Assembly: GCF_008065135.1 (NCBI RefSeq)
Contig: NZ_CP042914.1
Coordinates: forward strand, 1,054,001 to 1,118,000
Source of the DNA: Roseimaritima ulvae
Lineage (GTDB): Bacteria; Planctomycetota; Planctomycetia; Pirellulales; Pirellulaceae
Direction of reading: 5' to 3'
Length of the DNA: 64,000 nucleotides
In this document: positions 8,719-16,157 of the stretch, piece after piece
Position numbering within the stretch: position 1 is the stretch's first letter
How the letters are laid out: the number at the start of each line of letters is the position of its first letter
Program-made: the position numbers and the translations under genes
Notes under the pieces: model-generated
Database searches by the model: none
What the model saw: only the letters and a program-made list of their open reading frames with translations
Told to the model about the DNA's origin: nothing

Positions 8719-9149
8719 CGTGCGGCTCCGGCCAGCGGACGAGCTTTGGCACGCCGCCCGGAAGCGGTGGAGAGCTGTAGCAGGTATTGGATCTTTTGCT
8801 CCAGCACCGCCGGATCGAAGGGCGTGATCAAGTAGTCCTGAGCCCCGGCGGCGAAGGCCCGTTCGACGGTTTCCAACGAAGGATCCAGAGAGCAAACCAA
8901 GATCGGAAGTTGTTCAGCCGGGTATTGATTGCGGAGCCGTGCGACCTGTTCGATACTGTCCCCATCACGCAGCGTGGTGCCGACGATCAACAGGTCGGGG
9001 ATCTCATTCGACAGACGAGTCACCGCTTCGCTACCCGAGCCCAGGCATTCGATCTGGTAGCCCAATAGCTCCAGCCGAAAGGACGTCAAATCGGCCAGCA
9101 GGGGCTCCGATTCAACGAGCAGCAATTTCGATCGTGATGAATCCAGCAT
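8715..9149 (-). CDS. Receiver-like (pseudo-receiver) protein
   Basis: A stand-alone CheY-like domain of about 144 residues heading the secretion ATPase operon. The ATG at 9149 ('MLDSSRSKLLLVESEPLLADL') is preferred; an in-frame start at 9197 would add 16 residues. The fold pattern is clear, but the phosphorylation site is degraded: the acidic pair after beta-1 is 'VESE', the acceptor position after beta-3 is Gly ('DLLIVGTTLRDGDS' where active receivers have an Asp), and the conserved Lys-Pro is 'ITPFD'. It is therefore probably not phosphorylated in the usual way and may be a fixed protein-protein adaptor for the GspE ATPase, whose start codon it overlaps. Confidence 0.8.
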   Translation of the reverse strand: MLDSSRSKLLLVESEPLLADLTSFRLELLGYQIECLGSGSEAVTRLSNEIPDLLIVGTTLRDGDSIEQVARLRNQYPAEQLPILVCSLDPSLETVERAFAAGAQDYLITPFDPAVLEQKIQYLLQLSTASGRRAKARPLAGAAR

Positions 9150-9286
9150 GGCAACCGTTTCCGGAAGTAGTTCGCATTCGCATGGTGCGAGTTGCAAGGG
9201 TTATGCGGGTCAGGCACCGCTGCACCGCTGGGGGCAGCGGCGTCGGCCGCGCAGAAACTACTTAAGCGTAGGTTACGAATAGCACG

Positions 9287-10444
9287 CTAGTGCGGGTGGT
9301 AGATGCGATTGAAGTCGGCGGGATCAAAGGGATCCTTGACCGGAGGTAATCGCGTGGGCTTGGCAGCCGATCCCGCGGTGGTTTGCCGAGGTGTCACCGA
9401 CTGTTCGTGGGAGGCAGTGGAGGCGAACATCGGATCGCCGTCCGGCGTGACCGCCAGCGCTCCGTGGGGCTGCGCCGCGTGACGCTGGGCCATGGCGGTG
9501 AGCCAAGCTTGCAAGCCTTGCCGTAATTCATCTTCTCGCGAGGACAAGGGAGCGGTTTCGCGGCCGCCGTGAGCCTGCGTGGCGCGGACCAACAAGGGAC
9601 TGGCTTCGGGTTGGTCGTCGTGCAACCACGGCAACAGGTTGCCCAGATTCTGGCGTGTCAGGCTGGCCGGTAACCGTTGCGAGGAACCAAAATGTTCCAG
9701 CTGCCAGACGGCCGTCGACGCGCCTCCGTGGCAACCAGCTTGCCCACAGCGATTGATCAGCAGGGGCTGAATGCGTTTGGTGTAATGGGTCACGAGGTCA
9801 CGCGACAGGGCTGCCACTTCGGCTTCGCGGTCGCGGGCTGTTGCATTTGGATCGGCAAGCGGATCGGCGTGGATCTCGCCTAGCAGTCCTGGCCGACGCG
9901 ACACGCCGGTGGCCGGAACGTCGGAGTCCGTCAGGGCATCGTCGCCGCCGCGGTTGGGTTCGCTGGTCGGCTCCGCAGCGACCTGGCGGCGGCGCTCCGC
10001 GTTGCTCAGCAAAGCCTGCATCGAGACCACCCGGCGGTCGCTGGGGGCCAGTTTCCGCAGTTGCCCCAGTTCCTGCCGGGCGATTTCCAGCAACCCTTGC
10101 TTGATGGCCCATCGCAGGTCTTCAAAACGGGCGGTCAAACTGTGCGGTTTGCGGTGCTGCACCCGGTAGGCGTAGAGGTCTTCCAACTGCGGCGCCCAGC
10201 AAAGTACGTCTCGTTGCGGCAACCGCACGGTAGCCACGTCGGATTCTTCCACGCTGATAAAGACCCCGTCCCGTTTTGCTTTGCCCCGCAGCACGTTGCC
10301 GTTGCGCAGCAGCACGTATCCCGACGACTCGGCGGGCGACGCGGCCCACACCACGGCGCAGGGGGGAGCCGCGAACGCTGCGGCAAGGCAGGCCACGGCG
10401 AATAACGAACAGATACGGCGGCTGGGGGGACAGAACGGATGCAT
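9287..10444 (-). CDS. Secreted hypothetical protein with CX4CH motif
   Basis: I start this at the ATG at 10444 (385 residues), which puts a normal signal peptide at the N-terminus ('RRICSLFAVACLAAAFAAPPCAVVWA'); the frame extends to 10483. After it comes an SH3-like segment ('GYVLLRNGNVLRGKAKRDGVFISV'), a helical part with a tetratricopeptide look ('AIKQGLLEIARQELGQLRKLAPSDRRVVSMQALL'), a low-complexity linker and a C-terminal part with 'LLINRCGQAGCHGG', a CX4CH motif. Related Cys-His motifs occur in planctomycete c-type-cytochrome-like domains, but heme binding is not established here. It lies upstream of the secretion operon on the same strand, 137 bp from the receiver gene. Confidence 0.7.
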   Translation of the reverse strand: MHPFCPPSRRICSLFAVACLAAAFAAPPCAVVWAASPAESSGYVLLRNGNVLRGKAKRDGVFISVEESDVATVRLPQRDVLCWAPQLEDLYAYRVQHRKPHSLTARFEDLRWAIKQGLLEIARQELGQLRKLAPSDRRVVSMQALLSNAERRRQVAAEPTSEPNRGGDDALTDSDVPATGVSRRPGLLGEIHADPLADPNATARDREAEVAALSRDLVTHYTKRIQPLLINRCGQAGCHGGASTAVWQLEHFGSSQRLPASLTRQNLGNLLPWLHDDQPEASPLLVRATQAHGGRETAPLSSREDELRQGLQAWLTAMAQRHAAQPHGALAVTPDGDPMFASTASHEQSVTPRQTTAGSAAKPTRLPPVKDPFDPADFNRIYHPH

Positions 10445-10491
10445 AGTGGGCGGACCGTAGCAATATGCGGCAGCTGGGGTCAAGGGAAAGT

Positions 10492-10637
10492 GATTTGTGA
10501 TTTGAGATTTGAGATTTGAGATTTGAGATTTGAGATTTGAGATTTGAGATTTGAGATTTGAGATTTGAGATTTGAGATTTCAGATTTCAGATTTCAGATT
10601 TCAGATTTCAGATTTCAGATTTCAGATTTCAGATTTG
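10492..10637. repeat. Heptanucleotide tandem array, GATTTGA/GATTTCA
   Basis: The array reads one GATTTGT, then 11 perfect copies of GATTTGA (10499-10575), then 8 perfect copies of GATTTCA (10576-10631), and runs into GATTTGC at the edge of the palindromic element. The clean switch from one variant to the other suggests two rounds of expansion. It lies in a 685-bp gene-free interval between the start of the secreted CX4CH protein and the next gene, so it is not translated. Confidence 0.95.
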
Positions 10638-10932
10638 CTGACTCTAACGGAATCTATGTATTGGCCGTACAAAGCCGAGCAATCGTTTAACCCGTAGCCG
10701 GAGGAGGCCGCTGAGTTAGTCGTGGAGCGACTGATTCAGCGGCCTCCGCAGGCGCAGGCGTCCGGACGGCCTAGCATTGAAGTCGACGCGATTGGTTCGC
10801 CACCACCGGCAAACACGCTAACGTTTTCGCTTGCCCTGGCCGACGCCTGCGGCTAGGGGGTAAACGATTGCTCGGTTGTTCGAAGCCTGACAAATCGTTG
10901 CCGGACGCATACGTAGATTCCGTTAGAGTCAG
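10638..10932. repeat. 295-bp nested palindromic element (MITE-like)
   Basis: The outer arms 10638-10660 and 10910-10932 are inverted repeats of 23 bp with one mismatch, starting CTGACTCTAACGG. Inside lie a second pair (10675-10700 and 10850-10875, 26 bp, two mismatches) and a third (10703-10714 and 10736-10747, 12 bp, perfect). No plausible coding frame is present. The whole would fold into a long branched hairpin. It directly abuts the heptanucleotide array, and the same heptad (AGATTTGAG) reappears once just after the right end at 10934. No flanking target duplication is obvious. The remaining bases, 10933-11129, show nothing else that I can support. Confidence 0.75.
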
Positions 10933-11129
10933 GAGATTTGAGGGCTGAGGGCGTGGGGCGTGGGGTTGCTTTTTGGCAACGTGGGAGGTGGCGTAATCGC
11001 CTCACGGCGGCTCGGGGCCGAATCCCCGGTAGTGCGTTAAGTCTTTGTTGTTTAACGGGTTGGGGCAAACGCTTCGTTGTTCGGCACGCTCCGTGCGGTA
11101 AGGGACCCCGATGAACCCGCGCACTCGCC

Positions 11130-12029
11130 ATGTTGTTGAGCCCCCAAACCATGCACTCTGTGAATACCGCCGATTTGGCCGCTGTCCTGGCCCACTATGG
11201 TCCAGGCTTGCTGTACCACCGTCAGATGATGCCGGCCGAAGCGATGACCGAATACTGGACCGCCAGCCGGCATCGGATGGATCTGTGGCATCACGCCATC
11301 GGTCGTTATCGGCAGATTGAAAAATCGGGCGTCGGCGTCTCGCTGCGACGCTGGTGGGATGAACACACACCGATGTTAGAAGAGGTGTTGGTCAGTGAGA
11401 TGCTGACCCGCGTGTACGCGGCGCTGGGAGCCGGCTTGGACCGCCAGTGCCGCCAGAGCGAGATCAAGCCGGTATTGCATTCGGTTCATCTGACCCACAT
11501 CGAAGCCCGCAACCGCGTGCTGCAGTTGATGGTTTACGGTCGCGGGGGCAGCATCGACGAAGCCGTGCGGTTGAACCGTTTGCGGACGGAAGTCGAACGC
11601 TGGACCGACGTCTTGTTGGGGGCGATGGCGGCGGAGTTTCCCGAGCCGTTGGAGTACGCGATCAATCAACGGCGAGCCGCCGCCCACGCCACCGACACCC
11701 GCTCACTGCCCCTCGGCGCGGCCCGCGATACCGCTAATTGGCTGTCCGCGGTGACCATGCGGGACACGCTGCAGCGCCGCACCTCGGCCAACGCCGCGCT
11801 TCCCGAAGCCAACCGCCAGGTCACCCAAGCCGTGATGCTGTGTCTGCGGCCCGACCTCTTCGATTCGGTCGGGTTGATGAAATCCCTGTGGCTGCAACGC
11901 TTGCAGAGCGGTGCGGACCAAGCCGATCGCGTGCTCGAACAAATGACCGCCGACGATCTGTCGGCGGGCAGTATCCTGGGCGGCTACGAAGCCGTCCGCA
12001 ACCAAGACCTGCTGCGGCGGATGATGTAA
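11130..12029 (+). CDS. Hypothetical protein
   Basis: A soluble, mostly helical protein of 299 residues from the ATG at 11130; a second ATG at 11151 ('MHSVNTADLAAVLAHYGPG') is an equally good start. It has no signal peptide, no membrane span and no catalytic motif that I recognise. The second half has repeated Arg/Glu-rich helices ('EAVRLNRLRTEVERWTDVLLGAMAAEFPEPLEYAINQRRA'). It is convergent with the LRR gene, with 21 bp between the stop codons. Codon use matches the neighbouring housekeeping genes, so it looks real. Confidence 0.65.
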   Translation: MLLSPQTMHSVNTADLAAVLAHYGPGLLYHRQMMPAEAMTEYWTASRHRMDLWHHAIGRYRQIEKSGVGVSLRRWWDEHTPMLEEVLVSEMLTRVYAALGAGLDRQCRQSEIKPVLHSVHLTHIEARNRVLQLMVYGRGGSIDEAVRLNRLRTEVERWTDVLLGAMAAEFPEPLEYAINQRRAAAHATDTRSLPLGAARDTANWLSAVTMRDTLQRRTSANAALPEANRQVTQAVMLCLRPDLFDSVGLMKSLWLQRLQSGADQADRVLEQMTADDLSAGSILGGYEAVRNQDLLRRMM

Positions 12030-12050
12030 GCAAACGGTCGGCCGTCAGGG

Positions 12051-12905
12051 TTACTTGTCGAACACGTCCACGCCGACGGCTTTGAGCGCTTCGATCTGTT
12101 TGGTCTTGGCGTCTTCGCTGAGCGGGTTTTCGCCCAGGTACAGTCGCAGGTAGGGAGCAAAGCGGCGAGCTCCCTCGGCGTCTTGCTGACACATTTCGAC
12201 CAACGGTTGCAGGTTGCTGATTTTGTTCTTGCTGATCAACAATAGATTTAATTCCTGCAGGCCGGATAGCGGCTGTAGGTTTTCGATCGCGTTGCCGCTG
12301 ACGTTTAAAGTCGTTAGCCAGTTGAGTTTGGCGATCGGTTGCAGATCGGTCAGCTGATTGTTTTGGGCGTCGAGCGACCAGATCTTGGTGAGTTCGGCGA
12401 TCGGCTGCAGCGTGGTCAGCTGATTGTCGGCCACGTACAAGGTTCGCAGGTTGGCCATCGCGGTCAGCGGGGAGAGATCTTTGACTTTGTTTCGCGAGAC
12501 ATCCAATAGTTGAATCCCGGTCAGATCTTTCAGCGGTTTCAGGTCTTCGATTTGATTGCCCGCCAGGGTCACCGACTGCAGCCGTTTCAGCTTGGCGATG
12601 GGCGTCAGATCCGTGATCGCGTTGTCTTCAAAATCCAGCAACATCACCGCCGGGCAGTGCTGCAGGCCTTCCAGGTTTTTGATCTCCTTGCCCCGCCCCA
12701 CCACGCGAGAGATGTTCTGCACATCTTCTTTGGTGAGCGGTTCTTCGTTGTATCGTTTGGCAAATACCTCGGCGCGGACGGCGGCTTCCAGACCGGGGTC
12801 GGGGAACAACCGGGGTGGATCGTCGGCGAAGCCGGTACTTGAAAAACTGGAGAAACTCAAGCAACAGGCAACCGTCAGGTTCAGCAATACGCAATAACGC
12901 ATCAT
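12051..12905 (-). CDS. Secreted leucine-rich-repeat protein
   Basis: An LRR protein of about 284 residues. I start it at the ATG at 12905 ('MMRYCVLLNLTVACCLSFSSF'), which gives a signal peptide ending near 'STGFADD'; the frame upstream is not protein-like. From residue 75 there are about seven repeats of roughly 22 residues of the internalin/SDS22 type, such as 'LKRLQSVTLAGNQIEDLKPL', 'LRTLYVADNQLTTLQPIAEL' and 'WLTTLNVSGNAIENLQPLSG'. Such domains bind other proteins; the ligand is unknown. It is divergent from the ECF sigma factor gene with about 230 bp between the starts. Confidence 0.85.
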   Translation of the reverse strand: MMRYCVLLNLTVACCLSFSSFSSTGFADDPPRLFPDPGLEAAVRAEVFAKRYNEEPLTKEDVQNISRVVGRGKEIKNLEGLQHCPAVMLLDFEDNAITDLTPIAKLKRLQSVTLAGNQIEDLKPLKDLTGIQLLDVSRNKVKDLSPLTAMANLRTLYVADNQLTTLQPIAELTKIWSLDAQNNQLTDLQPIAKLNWLTTLNVSGNAIENLQPLSGLQELNLLLISKNKISNLQPLVEMCQQDAEGARRFAPYLRLYLGENPLSEDAKTKQIEALKAVGVDVFDK

Positions 12906-13139
12906 TGATCTCGAACACAAAGGGAGGGAGAGAATTAGGTGGGAATCCCTCCAGCGTAATTCGTCCATGGGCCCACGACCACAGGGAGAGCCCTGGGGGA
13001 GCGGAGAAAGGCGGGCGGCGACGGTTTTTTCAGGGAACTGCCCGACGACCGCTGATAAAGTTCCCCGGGCTGGTAATATGAAGTCCACCCTAGCGGTACA
13101 ATCATTTCCCGTGAGCGAATTTTCGAAGGCAGGCAGCGT

Positions 13140-13715
13140 GTGAGCGAAGAGGCGGAATTAATCGACGCCGCCCTGGAGGGGGATACCGAAGCGTTCGGAC
13201 GCTTGGTGCAGACGCATCAGGACCGCCTGTTTGGTGCCATGCTGCAAGTCACGCGATCGGCCGAGGAAGCCGAGGATGTGGTCCAAGAGGCCTTCGTGCG
13301 GGCGTACGTCAAACTGCACACTTTCCAGCGAAACAGCCGCTTTTTCACCTGGTTGTACCGCATCGCCTTTAATAGCGCGTTGTCCCGGCGACGCCGCAAA
13401 CGAGCCACCATTTCGCTCGATCAAACCCGCGAAGTGACGGGCATCGAGCCCATCGATGTGGTCGACGCCCCGGATGAGCGAATGCTGCAGGGCGAACGCG
13501 TCAACATGGTCCGCGCGGCCCTCGATCGACTGTCCGACGAACATCGGGCGATCATGGTCTTGCGGGAATTGGAGAATCATGCCTATGAGGATATCGCGGA
13601 AATTCTAGAAATCTCCATCGGCACCGTCCGCAGCCGGCTGAACCGAGCTCGCACCCAACTGCGGCAGACGCTCGAAGCCATGCGGCAAGCCGAGGAACCC
13701 AGCGAAGAACCCTAG
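13140..13715 (+). CDS. ECF RNA polymerase sigma factor
   Basis: A sigma-70-family extracytoplasmic-function factor of 191 residues with a GTG start. Region 2 spans about residues 12-80 ('FGRLVQTHQDRLFGAMLQVTRSAEEAEDVVQEAFVRAYVKLHTF...FFTWLYRIAFNSALSRRRRKR') and contains the core-binding and -10-recognition helices. Region 4 spans about 120-175 ('ALDRLSDEHRAIMVLRELENHAYEDIAEILEISIGTVRSRLNRAR'). The sequence resembles the RpoE/SigW-like branch. No anti-sigma gene with membrane span is adjacent; the gene after it, 17 bp downstream, encodes a small zinc-ribbon-like protein that could be co-transcribed. Confidence 0.93.
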   Translation: MSEEAELIDAALEGDTEAFGRLVQTHQDRLFGAMLQVTRSAEEAEDVVQEAFVRAYVKLHTFQRNSRFFTWLYRIAFNSALSRRRRKRATISLDQTREVTGIEPIDVVDAPDERMLQGERVNMVRAALDRLSDEHRAIMVLRELENHAYEDIAEILEISIGTVRSRLNRARTQLRQTLEAMRQAEEPSEEP

Positions 13716-13731
13716 TCGAACAGGTACCGCG

Positions 13732-14061
13732 ATGGCGGCTCGGCCCCCCCGAAATCCTCACAACGCCAACAGCACCAAAAGTTCCAAAAGTTCCAAAAGT
13801 TCCAAAAGCACTGAGGGCACTGAGGGCACGAAAAATATTCTCGATCTGCACAGCACCCCCGCCGGCCACGATGGCTCTTCGGCCAAACCCGTCTCCAAGC
13901 CCTTCCTGGGCGTCCTGTTCCGCTGCTGCAACCAATACGCCCGGATCTACCGGCGAGCCGACTTGACGGCCTACGAGGGCAAGTGCCCGCGGTGCGGCAA
14001 ACGGCTGCGCGTGCCGATCGGCAGCGGCGGCACGGGCATGCGATTCTTCGGCACCCAGTAA
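13732..14061 (+). CDS. Small zinc-ribbon-like protein with low-complexity N-terminus
   Basis: A protein of 109 residues. The C-terminal 45 residues are the folded part: 'RCCNQYARIYRRADLTAYEGKCPRCGKRLRVPIGSGGTG', with a CC pair and a CPxCG pair that can bind zinc, in a rubredoxin/zinc-ribbon-like arrangement. The N-terminus is low complexity, 'STKSSKSSKSSKSTEGTEGTK', produced by three perfect 9-bp DNA repeats encoding SSK (from about 13774) and a following 9-bp duplication. It follows the sigma factor gene by 17 bp and probably shares its transcript. Function unknown. Confidence 0.7.
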   Translation: MAARPPRNPHNANSTKSSKSSKSSKSTEGTEGTKNILDLHSTPAGHDGSSAKPVSKPFLGVLFRCCNQYARIYRRADLTAYEGKCPRCGKRLRVPIGSGGTGMRFFGTQ

Positions 14062-14072
14062 AACGCCTCCAC

Positions 14073-14137
14073 GTAGCCGAAGTCGCCAGACTTTGGACAA
14101 AGCGGCGGACGATCCAAACTCTGGCGAGTTCGGCTAC
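14073..14137. repeat. REP pair (inverted GTAG hairpin units)
   Basis: Head-to-head pair of 24-nt units, 14073-14096 and the reverse complement 14114-14137, 12 bp after the stop of the zinc-ribbon gene. The left unit has the stem core AAGTC/GACTT; the right one, read on the minus strand, has AACTC/GAGTT. Both have the GTAG head, GCCA loop and perfect 8-bp stem including one G-T wobble. The two units together can also form one long hairpin. Confidence 0.85.
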
Positions 14138-14192
14138 GAAGATGTTGCGCCCCCGCCCGCGATTGCCATTGGTGCCGCGGTGGGGCTTTGCT

Positions 14193-14786
14193 ATGACAGC
14201 TTTCTCTGAATTCCTTTGTCCGGGTGGATTGACCGTGCTTGCAGACTACAAAGTTGGCCGCTGCTCTCGCAGGTGTTATGCCGAAAACCGTCCGCTGGAA
14301 CCGGGCGAAACGTTTTATTCGGTGGTCCTGCCCGACGACGAGGGCGAGCTGCAGCGACGCGATTATTCCGCTCGCGCTTGGTCCGAACCGCCCGAAGGCG
14401 CGCTGGGCTGGTGGAAAGGCCGGATTCCCGAAGCCGGTAAACAAAAACTGGTCCTGGCCCCCAATCCCGTGCTGGTCGACATCCTCCGCCAACTGGCCGC
14501 CAGCCAAGAACGTGCCGAGCTGGCCTACCTGCTGGCCCTGCTGCTGATGCGCCGCCGCGTCGTGCGACCGGTCGATGACGCCGAATCGCCCGCTCTGGGC
14601 GCCCCGGCGGAGGAACCGGCCGAGGCGGAACCCGGCGAACAGGATCCGCAGCCGCAAGCCGTGTTGACCGTTGAAGTCCTCAGCGGCGGGGAACAGATTC
14701 AGGTTCTCGAATGTGAAATCCAAGCCGGCGATGCGGTTCGCCTGCGCGAAGAATTAAACGAACTGCTGTACTGCGAGGCGGAATGA
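14193..14786 (+). CDS. Conserved hypothetical protein with Cys motif
   Basis: A protein of 197 residues. The ATG at 14193 is chosen because the longer frame upstream reads through the REP pair. The conserved-looking core starts at about residue 17, 'ADYKVGRCSRRCYAENRPLEPGETFYSVV', with a C-x3-C pair and a following 'RRDYSARAWSEPPEGALGWWKGRIP'. A helical region 'QLAASQERAELAYLLALLLMRRRVV' precedes an acidic Glu/Pro linker and a final 'EVLSGGEQIQVLECEI' segment. There is no signal peptide. Its stop overlaps the start of the next gene (ATGA), so the two are translationally coupled. Function unknown; the pattern suggests a planctomycete-specific family. Confidence 0.65.
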   Translation: MTAFSEFLCPGGLTVLADYKVGRCSRRCYAENRPLEPGETFYSVVLPDDEGELQRRDYSARAWSEPPEGALGWWKGRIPEAGKQKLVLAPNPVLVDILRQLAASQERAELAYLLALLLMRRRVVRPVDDAESPALGAPAEEPAEAEPGEQDPQPQAVLTVEVLSGGEQIQVLECEIQAGDAVRLREELNELLYCEAE

Positions 14787-15994
14787 ACGCTCGACCCCCG
14801 ATCATACAGGGTTCCCCGATCATGCAACGTTCCCCGGTCATGCAGCGTTCCCCGGTCATGCAGCGTTTTTCGATGTGGGACGCCGTGGAGCGTTCCCGCT
14901 ACCTGCGACTGGTGGCGACGCTGTTTGTGGTCTGGGTTGCCGGCGGGGCGGCTTGTTTCCGCCAGCAGCGAGTCGATTTCGCAGCGCCCCCGGTCGTGTT
15001 CGAGACGGTGCCGACGTTGGAAGAACTGGCCGAAGTCGTCAACCGCACCGATTCGATTCGCAAGCTGCAAAGCAATTCGGCGACCGTCACCGCGCCTTTG
15101 ATGTCCGACAAAAGCCTTACCTCCACGTTGGTGCTGGAACGCGACAGGCGGTTTCGCATGAAAGGCAATATCTCGCCGCTGCCGGTGACCATTTGCGACC
15201 TCGGCAGCAACGACGAGGTGTTCTGGTTGCAGGTGCCAGAAGGCATGCATCAGACCTTGTATTTCGCTCGTCACGAAGACTTCGCCGGGCAATCGCAGCG
15301 GATGATCTTGCCGATCGAACCGGCTTGGTTGATCGACGCTTTGGGCCTGGTGCACCTGGATCCGGCCAGCGTCACCGAAGGACCCACGCGACGCCCCGAC
15401 GGGCAGTTGGAAGTTCGCAGCCAGATCGACCGAGCCGATGGGCCGTATCGCCGTGTGTGCGTGATCAACGATCAGACAGGTGTGGTGACCGAACAGTATT
15501 TGTACGGGCCCAATAACCAATTGGTGGCCCGCGCCATGGCGTCGCAGCATCGTTATTACGAAGCCGAGCAGTGTTCGCTGCCGCATTTTGTGAAGGTGCA
15601 TCTGCAGCCCGCCGGCGGGCCTCCGCTGGCCTTGGAGTTGGAGATCGGACAGTACACCATCAACCAAATTCTGTCGGGCGATCCCGACCTGTTTAAGATG
15701 CCGCAAAACGCTTCGCAGCAAATCGATCTGGCGACCCTCGGTGGAGCTCAGCTGCGGGCTTTGTCCGGTTCGCCTCCGGCCCACTTGGTTCCACCGCCCA
15801 CCGCCGCTTCGGCGGCACCAACGGCTCCGCCAGCCTCAGGACCGGCGACCGCTTGGCCGGACCCCGATGAGATCAAGTCGGTGTTCCAGATGCCACCGGA
15901 GGAAGCGGGCGAGGACGTGCCGAGAACCGCGGGGGCCGGTTACGCGCCCGCGACCACGTACCGCCCGGCGCTGCGCGGCACGACGCTGCGGTAG
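14783..15994 (+). CDS. Putative LolA-like lipoprotein
   Basis: A 403-residue frame overlapping the previous gene by 4 bp. The first 30 residues are an odd tandem ('MQRSPV' repeated, from 18-bp DNA repeats at about 14816-14865), so an internal ATG at 14873 ('MWDAVERSRYLRLVATLF') may be the true start. Then comes a hydrophobic stretch ending in 'VAGGAACF', a lipobox with Cys at about residue 58, consistent with a lipid-anchored protein. The body has the strand pattern of LolA/outer-membrane-lipoprotein-sorting relatives ('SIRKLQSNSATVTAPL...STLVLERDRRFRMKGNI...DLGSNDEVFWLQVPEG'). The tail is Pro/Ala rich. A role in envelope lipoprotein handling is inference only. Confidence 0.6.
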   Translation: MNARPPIIQGSPIMQRSPVMQRSPVMQRFSMWDAVERSRYLRLVATLFVVWVAGGAACFRQQRVDFAAPPVVFETVPTLEELAEVVNRTDSIRKLQSNSATVTAPLMSDKSLTSTLVLERDRRFRMKGNISPLPVTICDLGSNDEVFWLQVPEGMHQTLYFARHEDFAGQSQRMILPIEPAWLIDALGLVHLDPASVTEGPTRRPDGQLEVRSQIDRADGPYRRVCVINDQTGVVTEQYLYGPNNQLVARAMASQHRYYEAEQCSLPHFVKVHLQPAGGPPLALELEIGQYTINQILSGDPDLFKMPQNASQQIDLATLGGAQLRALSGSPPAHLVPPPTAASAAPTAPPASGPATAWPDPDEIKSVFQMPPEEAGEDVPRTAGAGYAPATTYRPALRGTTLR

Positions 15995-16014
15995 TGGGGC
16001 CTGCCAGAATCCTC

Positions 16015-16157
16015 GTAGCCGAACTCACCAGAGTTTGGACGGTATTGTACTCTCCCCTTGGGAGAGTCGAGCGTCAGCGAGGAGGACCGCGCCGCCTGCA
16101 GAGTAAAGCTCGATGCTCCGCGGAAAGACGCGTCCAAAGTCTGGCGACTTCGGCTAC
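16015..16157. repeat. REP pair with a second repeat nested inside
   Basis: Outer units 16015-16038 (stem core AACTC/GAGTT, loop ACCA instead of GCCA) and, inverted, 16134-16157 (AAGTC/GACTT). Between them at 16049-16083 sits a different palindromic repeat (ACTCTCCCC, TGGGAGAGT, then CGAGC and AGCGAGGA), which recurs at 55931-55965. The spacer is therefore about 95 bp instead of the 17-24 bp in the other pairs. The GTAG of the right unit (minus strand) provides the TAG stop codon of the sigma factor gene at 16154. Confidence 0.8.

Noticed and set aside
10492-10637. Possible CRISPR array
   Set aside because: The repeats are contiguous 7-mers without spacers; it is a simple tandem repeat.
13552-14100. 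Minus-strand frame across the sigma factor and zinc-ribbon genes
   Set aside because: It is the antisense of two well-supported genes and of the Ser/Lys repeat; no domain is visible.
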